The notes beneath the pieces are model-generated. The model searched no databases and was not told the DNA's origin. It worked only from the letters and a program-made list of their open reading frames with translations. This document shows, in pieces, positions 9,046 through 17,379 of a stretch of DNA of 64,000 nt (its first letter is position 1; each line of letters opens with the position of its first letter). Position numbers and translations under genes: made by a program. Origin of the DNA: Pedobacter nutrimenti (GTDB lineage: Bacteria; Bacteroidota; Bacteroidia; Sphingobacteriales; Sphingobacteriaceae); assembly GCF_003208655.1 (NCBI RefSeq), contig NZ_QKLU01000001.1, positions 372,001 to 436,000 of the forward strand, written 5' to 3'.

Positions 9046-9990
9046 ATGAAAATTGTCTCCTTCCTTCCTGCTGCAACTAAAATGATCTATGATATGGGCT
9101 TACAGGAGCATTTATATGGGGTAACCTTTGAATGTCCTGCAGAAGCTGCGGAGCTTCCAAAAATTGTACGTTGTGTACTGGAAGGGAAAAACTATTCCAG
9201 TATAGAAATTGACCGGATATTCTCGGCTTCCAAAGCGCAAGGGAAAAGTCTGTACTGGGTGGACCAGGACCTGCTGGAAGAAATTGGGCCCGATATCATC
9301 TTTACCCAGGATACCTGCGAGGTCTGCCTGATTGATACAGCCTGTACTTTAGCTTCAGTACAGCACCTGAGCAAACAACCGGAACTCATTCAGTTGAGTC
9401 CGGACAACCTGCAGGATGTTTTTGATTGTGCCATCACCATTGCAAGGGCCCTGGGCAAAGAAGAAATCGCTTTCAATTACCTTGCCCGTTTAAGAAATAC
9501 AATGGATGAGATTCTGGACCGGCTCCGGGCAGCGGGAGCTCCTTTAAAAAGGGTCATGCTGATGGAATGGATAGAACCGATTTACAATTGCGGGCACTGG
9601 ATTCCTTATCAGATTGCTGCAGCGGGGGGAGTAGACATGCTTTCCAATCCGGGTGGCGATTCCATTGTAAACAAATGGGAAAAAATCCAAAAATATAACC
9701 CGGAAGTTCTGGTGATTGCACCCTGCGGTTTTGACACAGGAAGGAGCATGGAAGAAATGCATTTGCTGACTTCTAAACCTGGATGGGAGGAACTCGAAGC
9801 CGTCAAAAATAAAGCGGTATATCTGGCAGATTTTGATCTTTTTACCCAGCCAAGTATAGGAACACTGGTGAAAGGTATCCAGGTACTGGCCTGTCTGTTC
9901 CATCCGGAGCTGTTTTTGGCAGATGCAAGTCTTTCCAAACATTTCAAACCTTATTTTCAGGATTTATCCCTGCAAAAAATTAAAAAATAG
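9046..9990 (+). CDS. BtuF-like corrinoid-binding protein without signal peptide
   Basis: 314 residues resembling helical-backbone (class III) periplasmic binding proteins of ABC transporters for cobalamin: N-terminal motif IVSFLPAATKMIYDMGL, central IIFTQDTC, and VLVIAPCGFD in the second lobe. The protein begins directly at the first beta-strand (MKIVSFLPAA), so there is no export signal and it is predicted cytoplasmic; this form is common in Bacteroidota near B12 genes. A cluster of cysteines (ECP, RCV, DTCEVCLIDTAC) is unusual for a binding protein. It may be an intracellular corrinoid carrier rather than a transporter subunit. The last 11 bp overlap the convergent gene on the other strand. 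Confidence 0.75.
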   Translation: MKIVSFLPAATKMIYDMGLQEHLYGVTFECPAEAAELPKIVRCVLEGKNYSSIEIDRIFSASKAQGKSLYWVDQDLLEEIGPDIIFTQDTCEVCLIDTACTLASVQHLSKQPELIQLSPDNLQDVFDCAITIARALGKEEIAFNYLARLRNTMDEILDRLRAAGAPLKRVMLMEWIEPIYNCGHWIPYQIAAAGGVDMLSNPGGDSIVNKWEKIQKYNPEVLVIAPCGFDTGRSMEEMHLLTSKPGWEELEAVKNKAVYLADFDLFTQPSIGTLVKGIQVLACLFHPELFLADASLSKHFKPYFQDLSLQKIKK

Positions 9991-11740
9991 TGATACCGGC
10001 ATTCCAGCCCAGCCAGCCTCTTGTCCTGTCGCTGATGGAATGGGACCAGGAGGGGGCAACCTGTTGCTTGTATCCTGTCCCGCTTGATCCGGCTGGGGCA
10101 TTGGAATAATACACGGAATAGGCTGGCCCGCCAAAAATGGTCAGGCCTTTAAAAATCTGAAACTGCAGATTGACCTGAAACTTTCCAAGCAAGTTGTCAT
10201 AATCTCCGTTTTTCAAAAGAACAGACTGTGCGGAAACTTCTGTAGACATGGAGAAGCGTTTTCCAAAAAGAAAATCATGTCCAAGTCCAAATCCGTAAGC
10301 CTCTACTTTTGCGGTATCTGAAAAGTTTTTTCCGCCCATTAGAATTGAATACAATTTAGCATTACCCAGTTTAATCGCTACATTGGAATTCATCACCTCA
10401 TTAGAAGAGAGGCTGATCTTATGGTAACCATCTTTAACCAGGTTGATCAGACCAATACTGTAACCATCTGAATGGTCTGCAATATTAATCAGGCCGATCT
10501 GTACACCACTTAATTTTTTGGCATAATTGATCAGGGCCGACAATTGAACACCCCTCATTTCCCGGGAAACGGTATTTAACAAGCCAGCAGCCTGAAAACC
10601 ATTCATGTCTTTATGGACAATATTCATTAAAGCACTCATCTGAACCCCTCTTGCATTTTTACGTACATGGTTAAACAAGCCTCCTGCCTGAAAGGCATTG
10701 CTTTCTCCCCGTACATCATTGAACAGGCCCGCCAGCTGTACCCCCTTACTGTTGACATATACTGAATTCATCAGACCAGCAGCCTGAAAGCCCTCCGTAG
10801 AACCCCCGACGAGGTTAAAAAGCCCCGCCATCTGAAAATAACGTACATTACCTTTGCTCATATTGAATAAACCTGCGGCTTCAAAACCATCCAGCCCAGC
10901 CGTATAGCCACCTAACAGGTTCAGGGAGCCTTTATTGATCACCTGTGAGCTCATCATTCCATGAGAACTTAACCCCGGGGTTATGGAAGCCTGAAAAGGG
11001 CTGTTTGCAAAGAAATCCGGAATATTCATACTCTGGATCCGTTGTTTGGAAGAGACCAGGAACCTGCCAATGCCCAGGCTCTCAATTAAATTTCCGGCCC
11101 CACCGCCTTTTCCTTTACGGCCCCCGGCATCCCCCTCTGGATCTGTATAACCTTCGGGCTTAATGGTAATGTTAGATAGAAAAACAAGGGAAGTATCCCG
11201 GTAACCCTCTTTACTGGCAGTCAGCACCACCTCATTATAATCGCCTTTAAACCGGAGTTTAAAATAACCGTCTTCATCAGTCAGGGCCGATTGGAGTAAT
11301 TTTTTCTCATACACACTGGCCTGCTTCACTTTAGAGCCTGTTCTGGTGTCCAGAACGTAGCCACTAATGAGGTAGAGATGTTCGGCCGTGGTGATGTTAT
11401 CGGGTTCTATGGTCAGGTGTAGGGAAGAAGACCTCAGGATCACATATTGTCCGTTTTCCCGGTAATCTATTTTACCTTTAAACAAACGGTCCAAAACATC
11501 CCTTACGCTAACATCTTGTGCGTAAAGGTTAATCAGGCTGTCAGGTTTGAATAAAGTGCCCTGGTAGGAAAAATAGAAGTTCCCTGCTGTACTGATCTGG
11601 CCAAGGACATCACTTATTTTTTCCTGCTTGGCCCTCACCGATACCCTTTTGGATAAGTGAGGTACTGAAGAAGACTGCTGTCCGTAGGATATAGAGCTGT
11701 ATAAAGATAGTAACAGGATGACGATTAATTTCCGGTTCAT
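9980..11740 (-). CDS. STN / carboxypeptidase-regulatory-like protein with 16-residue surface repeats
   Basis: 586 residues. Signal peptide 1-20 (ends SYGQ), STN (secretin/TonB short N-terminal) domain about 30-103, a carboxypeptidase-D regulatory-like beta-sandwich about 123-190, a glycine/lysine-rich linker about 200-216, then seven near-perfect 16-residue repeats at 290-401 (pattern GLFN-x8-GxQxA) and a barrel-like C-terminal part ending in an outer-membrane-style aromatic residue (GITIF). The repeats resemble LA_2272-type surface repeats. It overlaps the FecR gene by 4 bp (ATGA), so sigma factor, anti-sigma and this protein form one operon. STN domains usually belong to transducing TonB receptors that signal to FecR; here no receptor plug is present. 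Function unknown. Confidence 0.72.
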   Translation of the reverse strand: MNRKLIVILLLSLYSSISYGQQSSSVPHLSKRVSVRAKQEKISDVLGQISTAGNFYFSYQGTLFKPDSLINLYAQDVSVRDVLDRLFKGKIDYRENGQYVILRSSSLHLTIEPDNITTAEHLYLISGYVLDTRTGSKVKQASVYEKKLLQSALTDEDGYFKLRFKGDYNEVVLTASKEGYRDTSLVFLSNITIKPEGYTDPEGDAGGRKGKGGGAGNLIESLGIGRFLVSSKQRIQSMNIPDFFANSPFQASITPGLSSHGMMSSQVINKGSLNLLGGYTAGLDGFEAAGLFNMSKGNVRYFQMAGLFNLVGGSTEGFQAAGLMNSVYVNSKGVQLAGLFNDVRGESNAFQAGGLFNHVRKNARGVQMSALMNIVHKDMNGFQAAGLLNTVSREMRGVQLSALINYAKKLSGVQIGLINIADHSDGYSIGLINLVKDGYHKISLSSNEVMNSNVAIKLGNAKLYSILMGGKNFSDTAKVEAYGFGLGHDFLFGKRFSMSTEVSAQSVLLKNGDYDNLLGKFQVNLQFQIFKGLTIFGGPAYSVYYSNAPAGSSGTGYKQQVAPSWSHSISDRTRGWLGWNAGITIF

Positions 11741-12711
11741 TTTTTCTGGTTAGACAGTATAATTTTTCCCTCGTCTTTGCTGGTTTTTAAACCCAGGCTC
11801 AGACAAATAACTTGCAGGATGTGGTCCAGAGAATCTTCTTTAAAAGTGGTGGTCAGGGTAAGGTGGCCAATCTGCGGATTGCTGACCACAATATTGGAAG
11901 CATAAGCCTCATTGAGTACTTCTACAATTCTGGATACCGGGGTTCCATTCAATACAAAAACCTTACTACGGTAGTATTGGTACAGCTGATCATTGTTTTT
12001 TTCTATGGTCAGCGTACCCGTTCCATCCTGGATCAACACTTTTTCACCCCTGTGCAGTTCTACCGATTCAATGCCCCGGCTAACTTTTACAATACCCGTT
12101 TCTACAATAACCTCTGTTTGTTTGTTGAGGTGTTTGATGTTAAAGGAAGTTCCAACTACACGGACACTCACCTGATCTATATTGATCACAAAAGGCTTTT
12201 CTTTGTTTGGAGTGACCTTAAAGAAAACATCCCCTTTTTTAAGATGAATGCTGCGGTGCTGGGTAAAATTGCTTGCAAAACTCATGTCTGTATTTTTATT
12301 CAGCGTGAGTACAGAGCCATCGGGTAGGGTTTTAACCAGCACCTGTTCACCTGCTTTAATGTCGATATAAGAAGATTGGTTAAACAAGGTATAAGCAGCC
12401 CAGGCACCTGCTGCCAGCAGCAATACCGCTGCAATTTTAAGCCAGCTGTAGTTTTGCTTTTTCAGGGGCACAACAAGGGCCTCCTTTTTTTCAACAGCAG
12501 ATGTACGTGCCCTGAACCTTTGCCAGGCAGCCTGCTCATCAAGCTGCACCTGTGGTTCGAGTTTTTTACTGCTGTCCCATATTTTTTTAAAATCGTTATA
12601 ATAGGCTTCATTGGCCGGACTTTCTGCTATCCACCGCTGTACTTCCGTTTCTTCTTCCGTACTTGTTTCCTTTAATAGAAACTTAATTAAAAGTTCATCT
12701 GTCCTGCTCAT
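11737..12711 (-). CDS. FecR-family anti-sigma factor
   Basis: 324-residue single-pass inner-membrane regulator. The cytoplasmic N-terminus (1-90) contains the aspartate/glutamate-rich anti-sigma segment ending in AWQRFRART; a transmembrane helix lies at about 91-113 (LKIAAVLLLAAGAWAAYTLF); the periplasmic FecR domain (about 120-215) has GEQVLVKTLPDGSVLTLNKN, KGDVFFKVTPNKEKPFVI and VVGTSFNI, followed by a DUF4974-like C-terminal domain (about 250-320). It lies 1 bp after the sigma factor gene and overlaps the STN-protein gene by 4 bp. It is expected to hold the ECF sigma factor until an outer-membrane STN domain signals to it. Confidence 0.93.
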   Translation of the reverse strand: MSRTDELLIKFLLKETSTEEETEVQRWIAESPANEAYYNDFKKIWDSSKKLEPQVQLDEQAAWQRFRARTSAVEKKEALVVPLKKQNYSWLKIAAVLLLAAGAWAAYTLFNQSSYIDIKAGEQVLVKTLPDGSVLTLNKNTDMSFASNFTQHRSIHLKKGDVFFKVTPNKEKPFVINIDQVSVRVVGTSFNIKHLNKQTEVIVETGIVKVSRGIESVELHRGEKVLIQDGTGTLTIEKNNDQLYQYYRSKVFVLNGTPVSRIVEVLNEAYASNIVVSNPQIGHLTLTTTFKEDSLDHILQVICLSLGLKTSKDEGKIILSNQKK

Positions 12712-12712
12712 C

Positions 12713-13297
12713 CTATTTCAAAAAATCCTTGTAAAACATGATACCTAATAAAATAAGGGCCAAAAAATCAACCAGTTTCAAACGTAAAATCCGAAGTGCC
12801 TTTCCCATCTGGTTTTCTACTGTTTTGATAGAAAGGCCCAGATGTTCTGCAATTTCCCTGTATTTTAGCTCTTCAAACCTGCTCATCTGGAAAATAGCGC
12901 GGCATTGTTCGGGTAAATCTTTCATGGCCTCATGCAGCTTATGTTCTAATTCATTTAATTCTACTTTATGTGAAGCGGCCTCGCTGTGCTGCATGGTATA
13001 GGCTGCATGGTCCTGATAACGGGCCTTTACCTTTTGATGTTTAAGGTAATTTAGCGTGTCGTTATGTACACATTTATACAGGTAAGCTTTAACCGAACTG
13101 TCTATATTGAGCAGCTCCCTTTTTTCCCAAAATCTCATAAACATGTTCTGTACTATTTCTTCTGCCATTTCATCGTCCCTGAGCATCGTATTTACATAAA
13201 TGTGCAGGGCTTTATAATGCAATTTGAACAGTTGTTCAAAAGCATGATCATCATAAAGGTAAGGCGTGTTCTGATTTGCGCTTCGGGATTGTTCCAC
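12713..13297 (-). CDS. ECF sigma-70 factor (FecI-like), GTG start
   Basis: 194 residues with sigma-70 region 2 (FEQLFKLHYKALHIYV, then DDEMAEEIVQNMFMRFWEKR) and region 4 helix-turn-helix (MSRFEELKYREIAEHLGLSIKTVENQMGKAL). A hydrophobic tail of about 18 residues follows region 4 (LVDFLALILLGIMFY), common in Bacteroidota members of this family. The only in-frame start near region 2 is the GTG at 13295-13297; a TGA closes the frame shortly upstream and there is no ATG between. A promoter-like pair of elements lies directly upstream. It directs transcription of this operon or of distant targets under control of the adjacent FecR protein. Confidence 0.92.
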   Translation of the reverse strand: MEQSRSANQNTPYLYDDHAFEQLFKLHYKALHIYVNTMLRDDEMAEEIVQNMFMRFWEKRELLNIDSSVKAYLYKCVHNDTLNYLKHQKVKARYQDHAAYTMQHSEAASHKVELNELEHKLHEAMKDLPEQCRAIFQMSRFEELKYREIAEHLGLSIKTVENQMGKALRILRLKLVDFLALILLGIMFYKDFLK

Positions 13298-13314
13298 AGG
13301 GTCTAAATGTTCTT

Positions 13315-13345
13315 CAAATATATCAGAATTCTGCTTGCCTCACAA
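13315..13345 (-). promoter_or_regulatory. Bacteroidota-type promoter for the ECF sigma operon
   Basis: On the minus strand TATATTTG (13315-13322) matches the -7 consensus TAnnTTTG, and TTG (13343-13345) stands 20 bp upstream as a -33 element. Transcription would start roughly 10 nt before the GTG start codon. Confidence 0.6.
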
Positions 13346-13411
13346 TGTGTTAATTTATTTTACCAAAACTACCCTCAACTTATCTCGGTATGAGTTGGTT
13401 TTATATTTTAT

Positions 13412-14902
13412 CTATATATTGATCCTTTGCAGGACTTCTTTTCCTGTGCCCATATTGATGGCAATCAAGTCAATGTAACGGATTTTTGGAAACCAGAAGG
13501 AACCACCGTTTACCCGCACAAAAACCCTTTTCAAACGATAGTATTTTCCCTCATCCTTGATGAAAATCCTGTACTTGTTTTCTGGCTCTGCCTTTTTTAA
13601 ATACAAAGGCAGTTTTTTGTAAGCAGCAAGCCGGATTTCATATTCATCATTGCCCAGGTCCTTACTGCGGATACCATAAGCATATCTTTTTTCAATATTG
13701 GTCAGCGGCTGGTGCTTTCCGTTTTCTGTATACCTGATCCAGGTGGCTTTTACGGGCTCTCTACTGCAAATGGAACCATCGGGATTAAAGTTGAGTTCAT
13801 AGATAATGGTATTGATATCCGGGTCCCTTTGTAGGTAAAACAACATATTTTCTGTTTTTTGGGGGGTAGGCAATATCGTTTCATCTACGTTCTGGGCCTG
13901 GGCAGCATAATGAAAAAAGAAGAGGATCATTAGTATGGCACCTGCTATTCTGATCAACTGCTCTGCCGCTGTTGTGTGCTGTTCTGTTCCAAGGCCCGCT
14001 GGTTTTATTTGATTTAAAACCGTCTGTTTTCTTTTGTATACTTTGTCGGGGCTGGCAAAGGTGTAAAACCAGGCTTCTTTGAATGAACTGCTTTTTCGGA
14101 TGTCCTTTAAAATGTTTGCAAATTCATGAAAATTAAGTACAAAGGGATTGATCTTTTCAGTTATTGGGGTAGTCAACCCGTATACAGGTTGTTCTTCCTC
14201 ATATTGGAAAGTCCCAAATAAGTGATCCCAGGCCATAAAAGCTGCCCCAAAATTTTTATCCAGGTATTTCTCCTGACTGCCATGGTGTACCCTATGGTTA
14301 GAAGGTGTACCAAAATGTTTTTCGATAAAGGGATGCAGTTTTCCAATCGTTCCGCTGTGTACCCAGAACTGGTATAAGGTACTCAGCTGGTAGGCCACAA
14401 AGAATATAACAGGATGGAAACCCATTAATGCTGCAGGGATAAAAAAAATACTTTTGATGTGTTGAAGCCAGCTCTGTCTGAAAGAAACAGTGAGGTTATA
14501 ATGTTCTGCAGAATGGTGTACCACATGAGAGGCCCAGAAAAGGCGGTTGAAATGTGAAATCCGGTGTGACCAGTAGCTGCAAAAATCATAAACGATAAAG
14601 CAAGGGAACAGCGTCCACCAGTTTAAGGCCATTCTCCAGGGCGCAATATTATATAGCCATAATACTGAATAAAGCAGCAGTGCTTTCATAAACAAGCCAA
14701 CCAGCAGGTTACCAATGCCAATCAATACGGCGGCAAGGGTTTCTTTTTTTTCATAATGCTCTTGTTCCCCAAAATAGGAGTAAATGCACTCCAGCAGGGT
14801 AAACAAAACAACAGCAGGTAGGGTGTAGATGATCAGATTGGGACTGCTTTTTTCCAGAAGTGCCAGATCTGTGAAGGGGATTTTTTCTGCTCCAAATAAC
14901 AT
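13412..14902 (-). CDS. Sterol desaturase/fatty-acid hydroxylase fused to a DUF4833 domain
   Basis: 496 residues. The N-terminal part (1-290) is a membrane di-iron hydroxylase with several transmembrane helices and the histidine clusters HRISH (about 113-117), HVVHHSAEH (126-134) and NHRVHH (202-207), the metal-ligand pattern of the sterol desaturase superfamily. At 318-337 a hydrophobic stretch ending AQAQ looks exactly like a signal peptide, and the following 340-496 resembles DUF4833 (YLQRDPDINTIIYELN, EYEIRLAAYKK). This arrangement suggests fusion of two once-separate genes, leaving the DUF4833 domain on the periplasmic side. Likely hydroxylates a lipid; substrate unknown. Last gene of a three-gene minus-strand operon. 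Confidence 0.8.
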   Translation of the reverse strand: MLFGAEKIPFTDLALLEKSSPNLIIYTLPAVVLFTLLECIYSYFGEQEHYEKKETLAAVLIGIGNLLVGLFMKALLLYSVLWLYNIAPWRMALNWWTLFPCFIVYDFCSYWSHRISHFNRLFWASHVVHHSAEHYNLTVSFRQSWLQHIKSIFFIPAALMGFHPVIFFVAYQLSTLYQFWVHSGTIGKLHPFIEKHFGTPSNHRVHHGSQEKYLDKNFGAAFMAWDHLFGTFQYEEEQPVYGLTTPITEKINPFVLNFHEFANILKDIRKSSSFKEAWFYTFASPDKVYKRKQTVLNQIKPAGLGTEQHTTAAEQLIRIAGAILMILFFFHYAAQAQNVDETILPTPQKTENMLFYLQRDPDINTIIYELNFNPDGSICSREPVKATWIRYTENGKHQPLTNIEKRYAYGIRSKDLGNDEYEIRLAAYKKLPLYLKKAEPENKYRIFIKDEGKYYRLKRVFVRVNGGSFWFPKIRYIDLIAINMGTGKEVLQRINI

Positions 14903-14913
14903 CGTATACAGTA

Positions 14914-15159
14914 TTAAAATTTGATTAACGGACTTGAATGACTTTGAGGTAATTGTATGGCCGATAACTGGTTGTTAAAAGTGGGTTCTGTTCCCTTAAA
15001 GTAAACCATTAAAGGAACACCATAATTGATAAAAACGGGATGAAATGTCTCTGTTTCCATACTCCTGAAATGCGACTGGTGAAGGCCAGAAGGGAGCCTG
15101 CCTTTGGAACAGGAAAGAAAAAAGTTTCCAATGAAAATAAAAGTCAGCGTGGTTCTCAT
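14914..15159 (-). CDS. Small predicted lipoprotein, unknown function
   Basis: 81 residues from the ATG at 15157-15159. It begins MRTTLTFIFIGNFFLSCSKG, a compact lipoprotein signal with Cys about residue 17; a longer frame starting at 15243 would overlap the upstream gene and bury this signal, so I reject it. No known domain is visible in the remaining 64 residues. The gene lies 25 bp after the repeat protein gene and 11 bp before the desaturase fusion, which supports translation as part of that operon. Confidence 0.5.
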   Translation of the reverse strand: MRTTLTFIFIGNFFLSCSKGRLPSGLHQSHFRSMETETFHPVFINYGVPLMVYFKGTEPTFNNQLSAIQLPQSHSSPLIKF

Positions 15160-15184
15160 TATGGTGTTTTTAAGTGGTTTTAAA

Positions 15185-16309
15185 TTAAAAATGGACCTGT
15201 ACCCCAGCCATATAGCCGACATAAAAACCCATCTGGTTGCCACTATTTTTGCCGTCCCATTTGGAAATATAATGCTTCACCAGGTCCCGGCCTTCAGCCG
15301 TGTTGGTCGTGGAGTAATTGATGGATGGGCCACCGAATATTTCCAGTCTGGAACCAATTTTATATGCTGGAAGGACCCGTAGGGAAGTTTTCCAAAAATC
15401 GCCACGTTTGAATTTGGTGAGGGTTGTCCCTGCCAGCTCCAGATTTAAGCGGAAGTTTCCGGACTGAAAAGTATGGGCACCCAGTCCGGCCTCAATTGCA
15501 TATACTGCATCTGTGTTCCTGAAATTGTATCCTGCACCGATAATACCATACAAAACCTTTCCGCCTGATCTGAAGGTCAGTAAAGTGGTCATGTTTTCGT
15601 CCAGCGTTACCCCAAGGCTTTTTTCCCCATTTTTAACCAGGTTAATAATGCCGATGGGATAATCTGAACTATCGGCCACATTCAGGAAACCGGCAATCTG
15701 TACACCTTTGACTTTTTTGGCAATGTTTAAAAAACCGGCAATCTGTGAGCCTTTGGTATTGCCTGCCAGGTTCATAAATCCAGCAACCTGCAAAGAAGAT
15801 ACACTATCTGCTTTATTCAGGCCACCGGCAATTTGTACGCCATTGACATTTTTTGCGGTATTGACAATGCCTCCAACCTGAATCCCTGAAACAGAACCGC
15901 CCGCAATATTTCCCAATCCGGCAACGGCTGCACCTGAGCCACCTTTATAGGTGTTGAGTACACCAGAAATTAATGCACCAGAGGCATTGCCTCCCAAATG
16001 ATTGGAAAAACCGGCTATAGTGACGCTAGTGGCATCGTGGTGAATTATATTGCTCACACCTGCGATGGCCGGTCCGCGCTCAGCTGCAGAGACACCGGCA
16101 ATCAGGTTCAGGGAAAGATCATTGGTGTCCCGGGCCGCATTGCTGCCATTACTGCTTAGCGGGTAAACCAGTCCTATATGTATTCTGCTGCGCTTGTGGC
16201 TTTGTGCGTAGAGGTGACCTGGGTTCAACAAAAAAAACAATACACTGAAGATGGAAAAAGACTTCAGCAGGTTTGATAAATGGTTGTTTTTGTAAAGTAA
16301 AGCTTTCAT
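15185..16309 (-). CDS. Surface-repeat protein (LA_2272-like), 15-residue repeats
   Basis: 374 residues from the ATG at 16307-16309; a TTG eight codons upstream is less likely. A signal peptide ends near YAQ (about residue 36). The body contains GLVYPLSSNG then at least four exact 15-residue repeats (GxxNxAxxxxGxQxA, for example GFLNIAKKVKGVQIA), looser ones before them, and a cap containing IGIINLVKNG. The C-terminal 130 residues are barrel-like and end GVQVHF. It shares both repeat motif and cap with the STN protein at 9980-11740, but the period is 15 rather than 16 residues. Probably outer-membrane; function unknown. First gene of the operon with the small lipoprotein and desaturase fusion. 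Confidence 0.68.
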   Translation of the reverse strand: MKALLYKNNHLSNLLKSFSIFSVLFFLLNPGHLYAQSHKRSRIHIGLVYPLSSNGSNAARDTNDLSLNLIAGVSAAERGPAIAGVSNIIHHDATSVTIAGFSNHLGGNASGALISGVLNTYKGGSGAAVAGLGNIAGGSVSGIQVGGIVNTAKNVNGVQIAGGLNKADSVSSLQVAGFMNLAGNTKGSQIAGFLNIAKKVKGVQIAGFLNVADSSDYPIGIINLVKNGEKSLGVTLDENMTTLLTFRSGGKVLYGIIGAGYNFRNTDAVYAIEAGLGAHTFQSGNFRLNLELAGTTLTKFKRGDFWKTSLRVLPAYKIGSRLEIFGGPSINYSTTNTAEGRDLVKHYISKWDGKNSGNQMGFYVGYMAGVQVHF

Positions 16310-16412
16310 TTCTGTAATTTTGAAGTGTGACAACCAAATAAAGTTTTACCCCTATGCCAGTTGTTCTTTTTTTTAAAAGCGTACTTTTATGGTCAGATAA
16401 ACCCATTGACTT

Positions 16413-17309
16413 ATGTCGGATTTCAGATTAGAAGTATTTTATACCGTTGCCAGACGCCTGAGCTTTACTAAGGCGGCTGAAGCTTTATTTATTACACAGC
16501 CGGCAGTTACAAAACACATTAAAGAGTTGGAAGAACGTTATGGGAATAAACTGTTTGAAAGAAAAGGCAATAAAATACAGCTGACTGTCCCGGGACAGCT
16601 TTTATTGGAACATACAGAAACTCTTTTTTCCATATACAGGGATATTGATTTTGAAATGAATGCCTTGATTCACAAAAAAGAAGGCGATTTACGTCTGGGT
16701 GCAAGTACCACTCTTGCCCAGTACATCATTCCGCCTATGCTGGCCGGTTTCCGGAAAAAGTTCAGCGGCATCAGGCTCAAGTTACTTAGCGGGAATACCG
16801 GGCAGATTGAAAAATACCTGCTGGATAAAGAAATTGAACTTGGGATTGTAGAGGGCAGGAGCCGCAATCCCGAAATTCAGTATACCGAGTTTATGAAAGA
16901 TGAAATTGTCCTGGTCTGTGCGAAAAACCATCCTCTGGCCAAAAGCGGGGAACTGGAAGCCGCGCAGTTGAAGGACTATAAATTCGTGCAAAGGGAGTCT
17001 GGTTCAGGAACACTTGAAGTTATTGCGCACGCTTTAAAGGCCATTGATCTTAAATTGTCAGATTTGCAGGTTGAGATAGAACTTGGTGGTACAGAAGGCA
17101 TTAAATCTTATCTGGTGCATTCGGGTACCCTTGCTTTTGTCTCTGTTCATTCTCTGTTAAAAGAGTTGCAGACTGGCGTTTTGAGAATTATAGATGTAAA
17201 AGGTTTGTCAATAGAAAGAAATTTTTATCTGGTGCACCTGAAAGGGAAAGCAGATGGACTGGCAGAGGTTTTTATGCGTTACGTTCGACAATTCCATAAC
17301 TTAAAGTAA
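16413..17309 (+). CDS. LysR-family transcriptional regulator
   Basis: 298 residues: N-terminal winged helix-turn-helix (residues 2-60, RRLSFTKAAEALFITQPAVT) and a C-terminal co-inducer domain from about 88 (GDLRLGASTTLAQYIIPPML). It resembles the CysB/YeiE branch. It lies 70 bp upstream of a YeiH-type transporter on the same strand, a pairing common in bacteria, and probably controls it. The divergent gene at 16309 leaves about 100 bp in which it may bind. Confidence 0.9.
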   Translation: MSDFRLEVFYTVARRLSFTKAAEALFITQPAVTKHIKELEERYGNKLFERKGNKIQLTVPGQLLLEHTETLFSIYRDIDFEMNALIHKKEGDLRLGASTTLAQYIIPPMLAGFRKKFSGIRLKLLSGNTGQIEKYLLDKEIELGIVEGRSRNPEIQYTEFMKDEIVLVCAKNHPLAKSGELEAAQLKDYKFVQRESGSGTLEVIAHALKAIDLKLSDLQVEIELGGTEGIKSYLVHSGTLAFVSVHSLLKELQTGVLRIIDVKGLSIERNFYLVHLKGKADGLAEVFMRYVRQFHNLK

Positions 17310-17379
17310 TGGTGCATCAACAATAGGAATATACCCTGTCCGGTAGGAGAGGCTAATTTTGCTTCATCAAATAAAACAC

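Noticed and set aside
14914..15243. Longer 109-residue version of the small lipoprotein gene
   Set aside because: Its first 28 residues overlap the end of the repeat-protein gene and hide the lipoprotein signal that begins at 15159.
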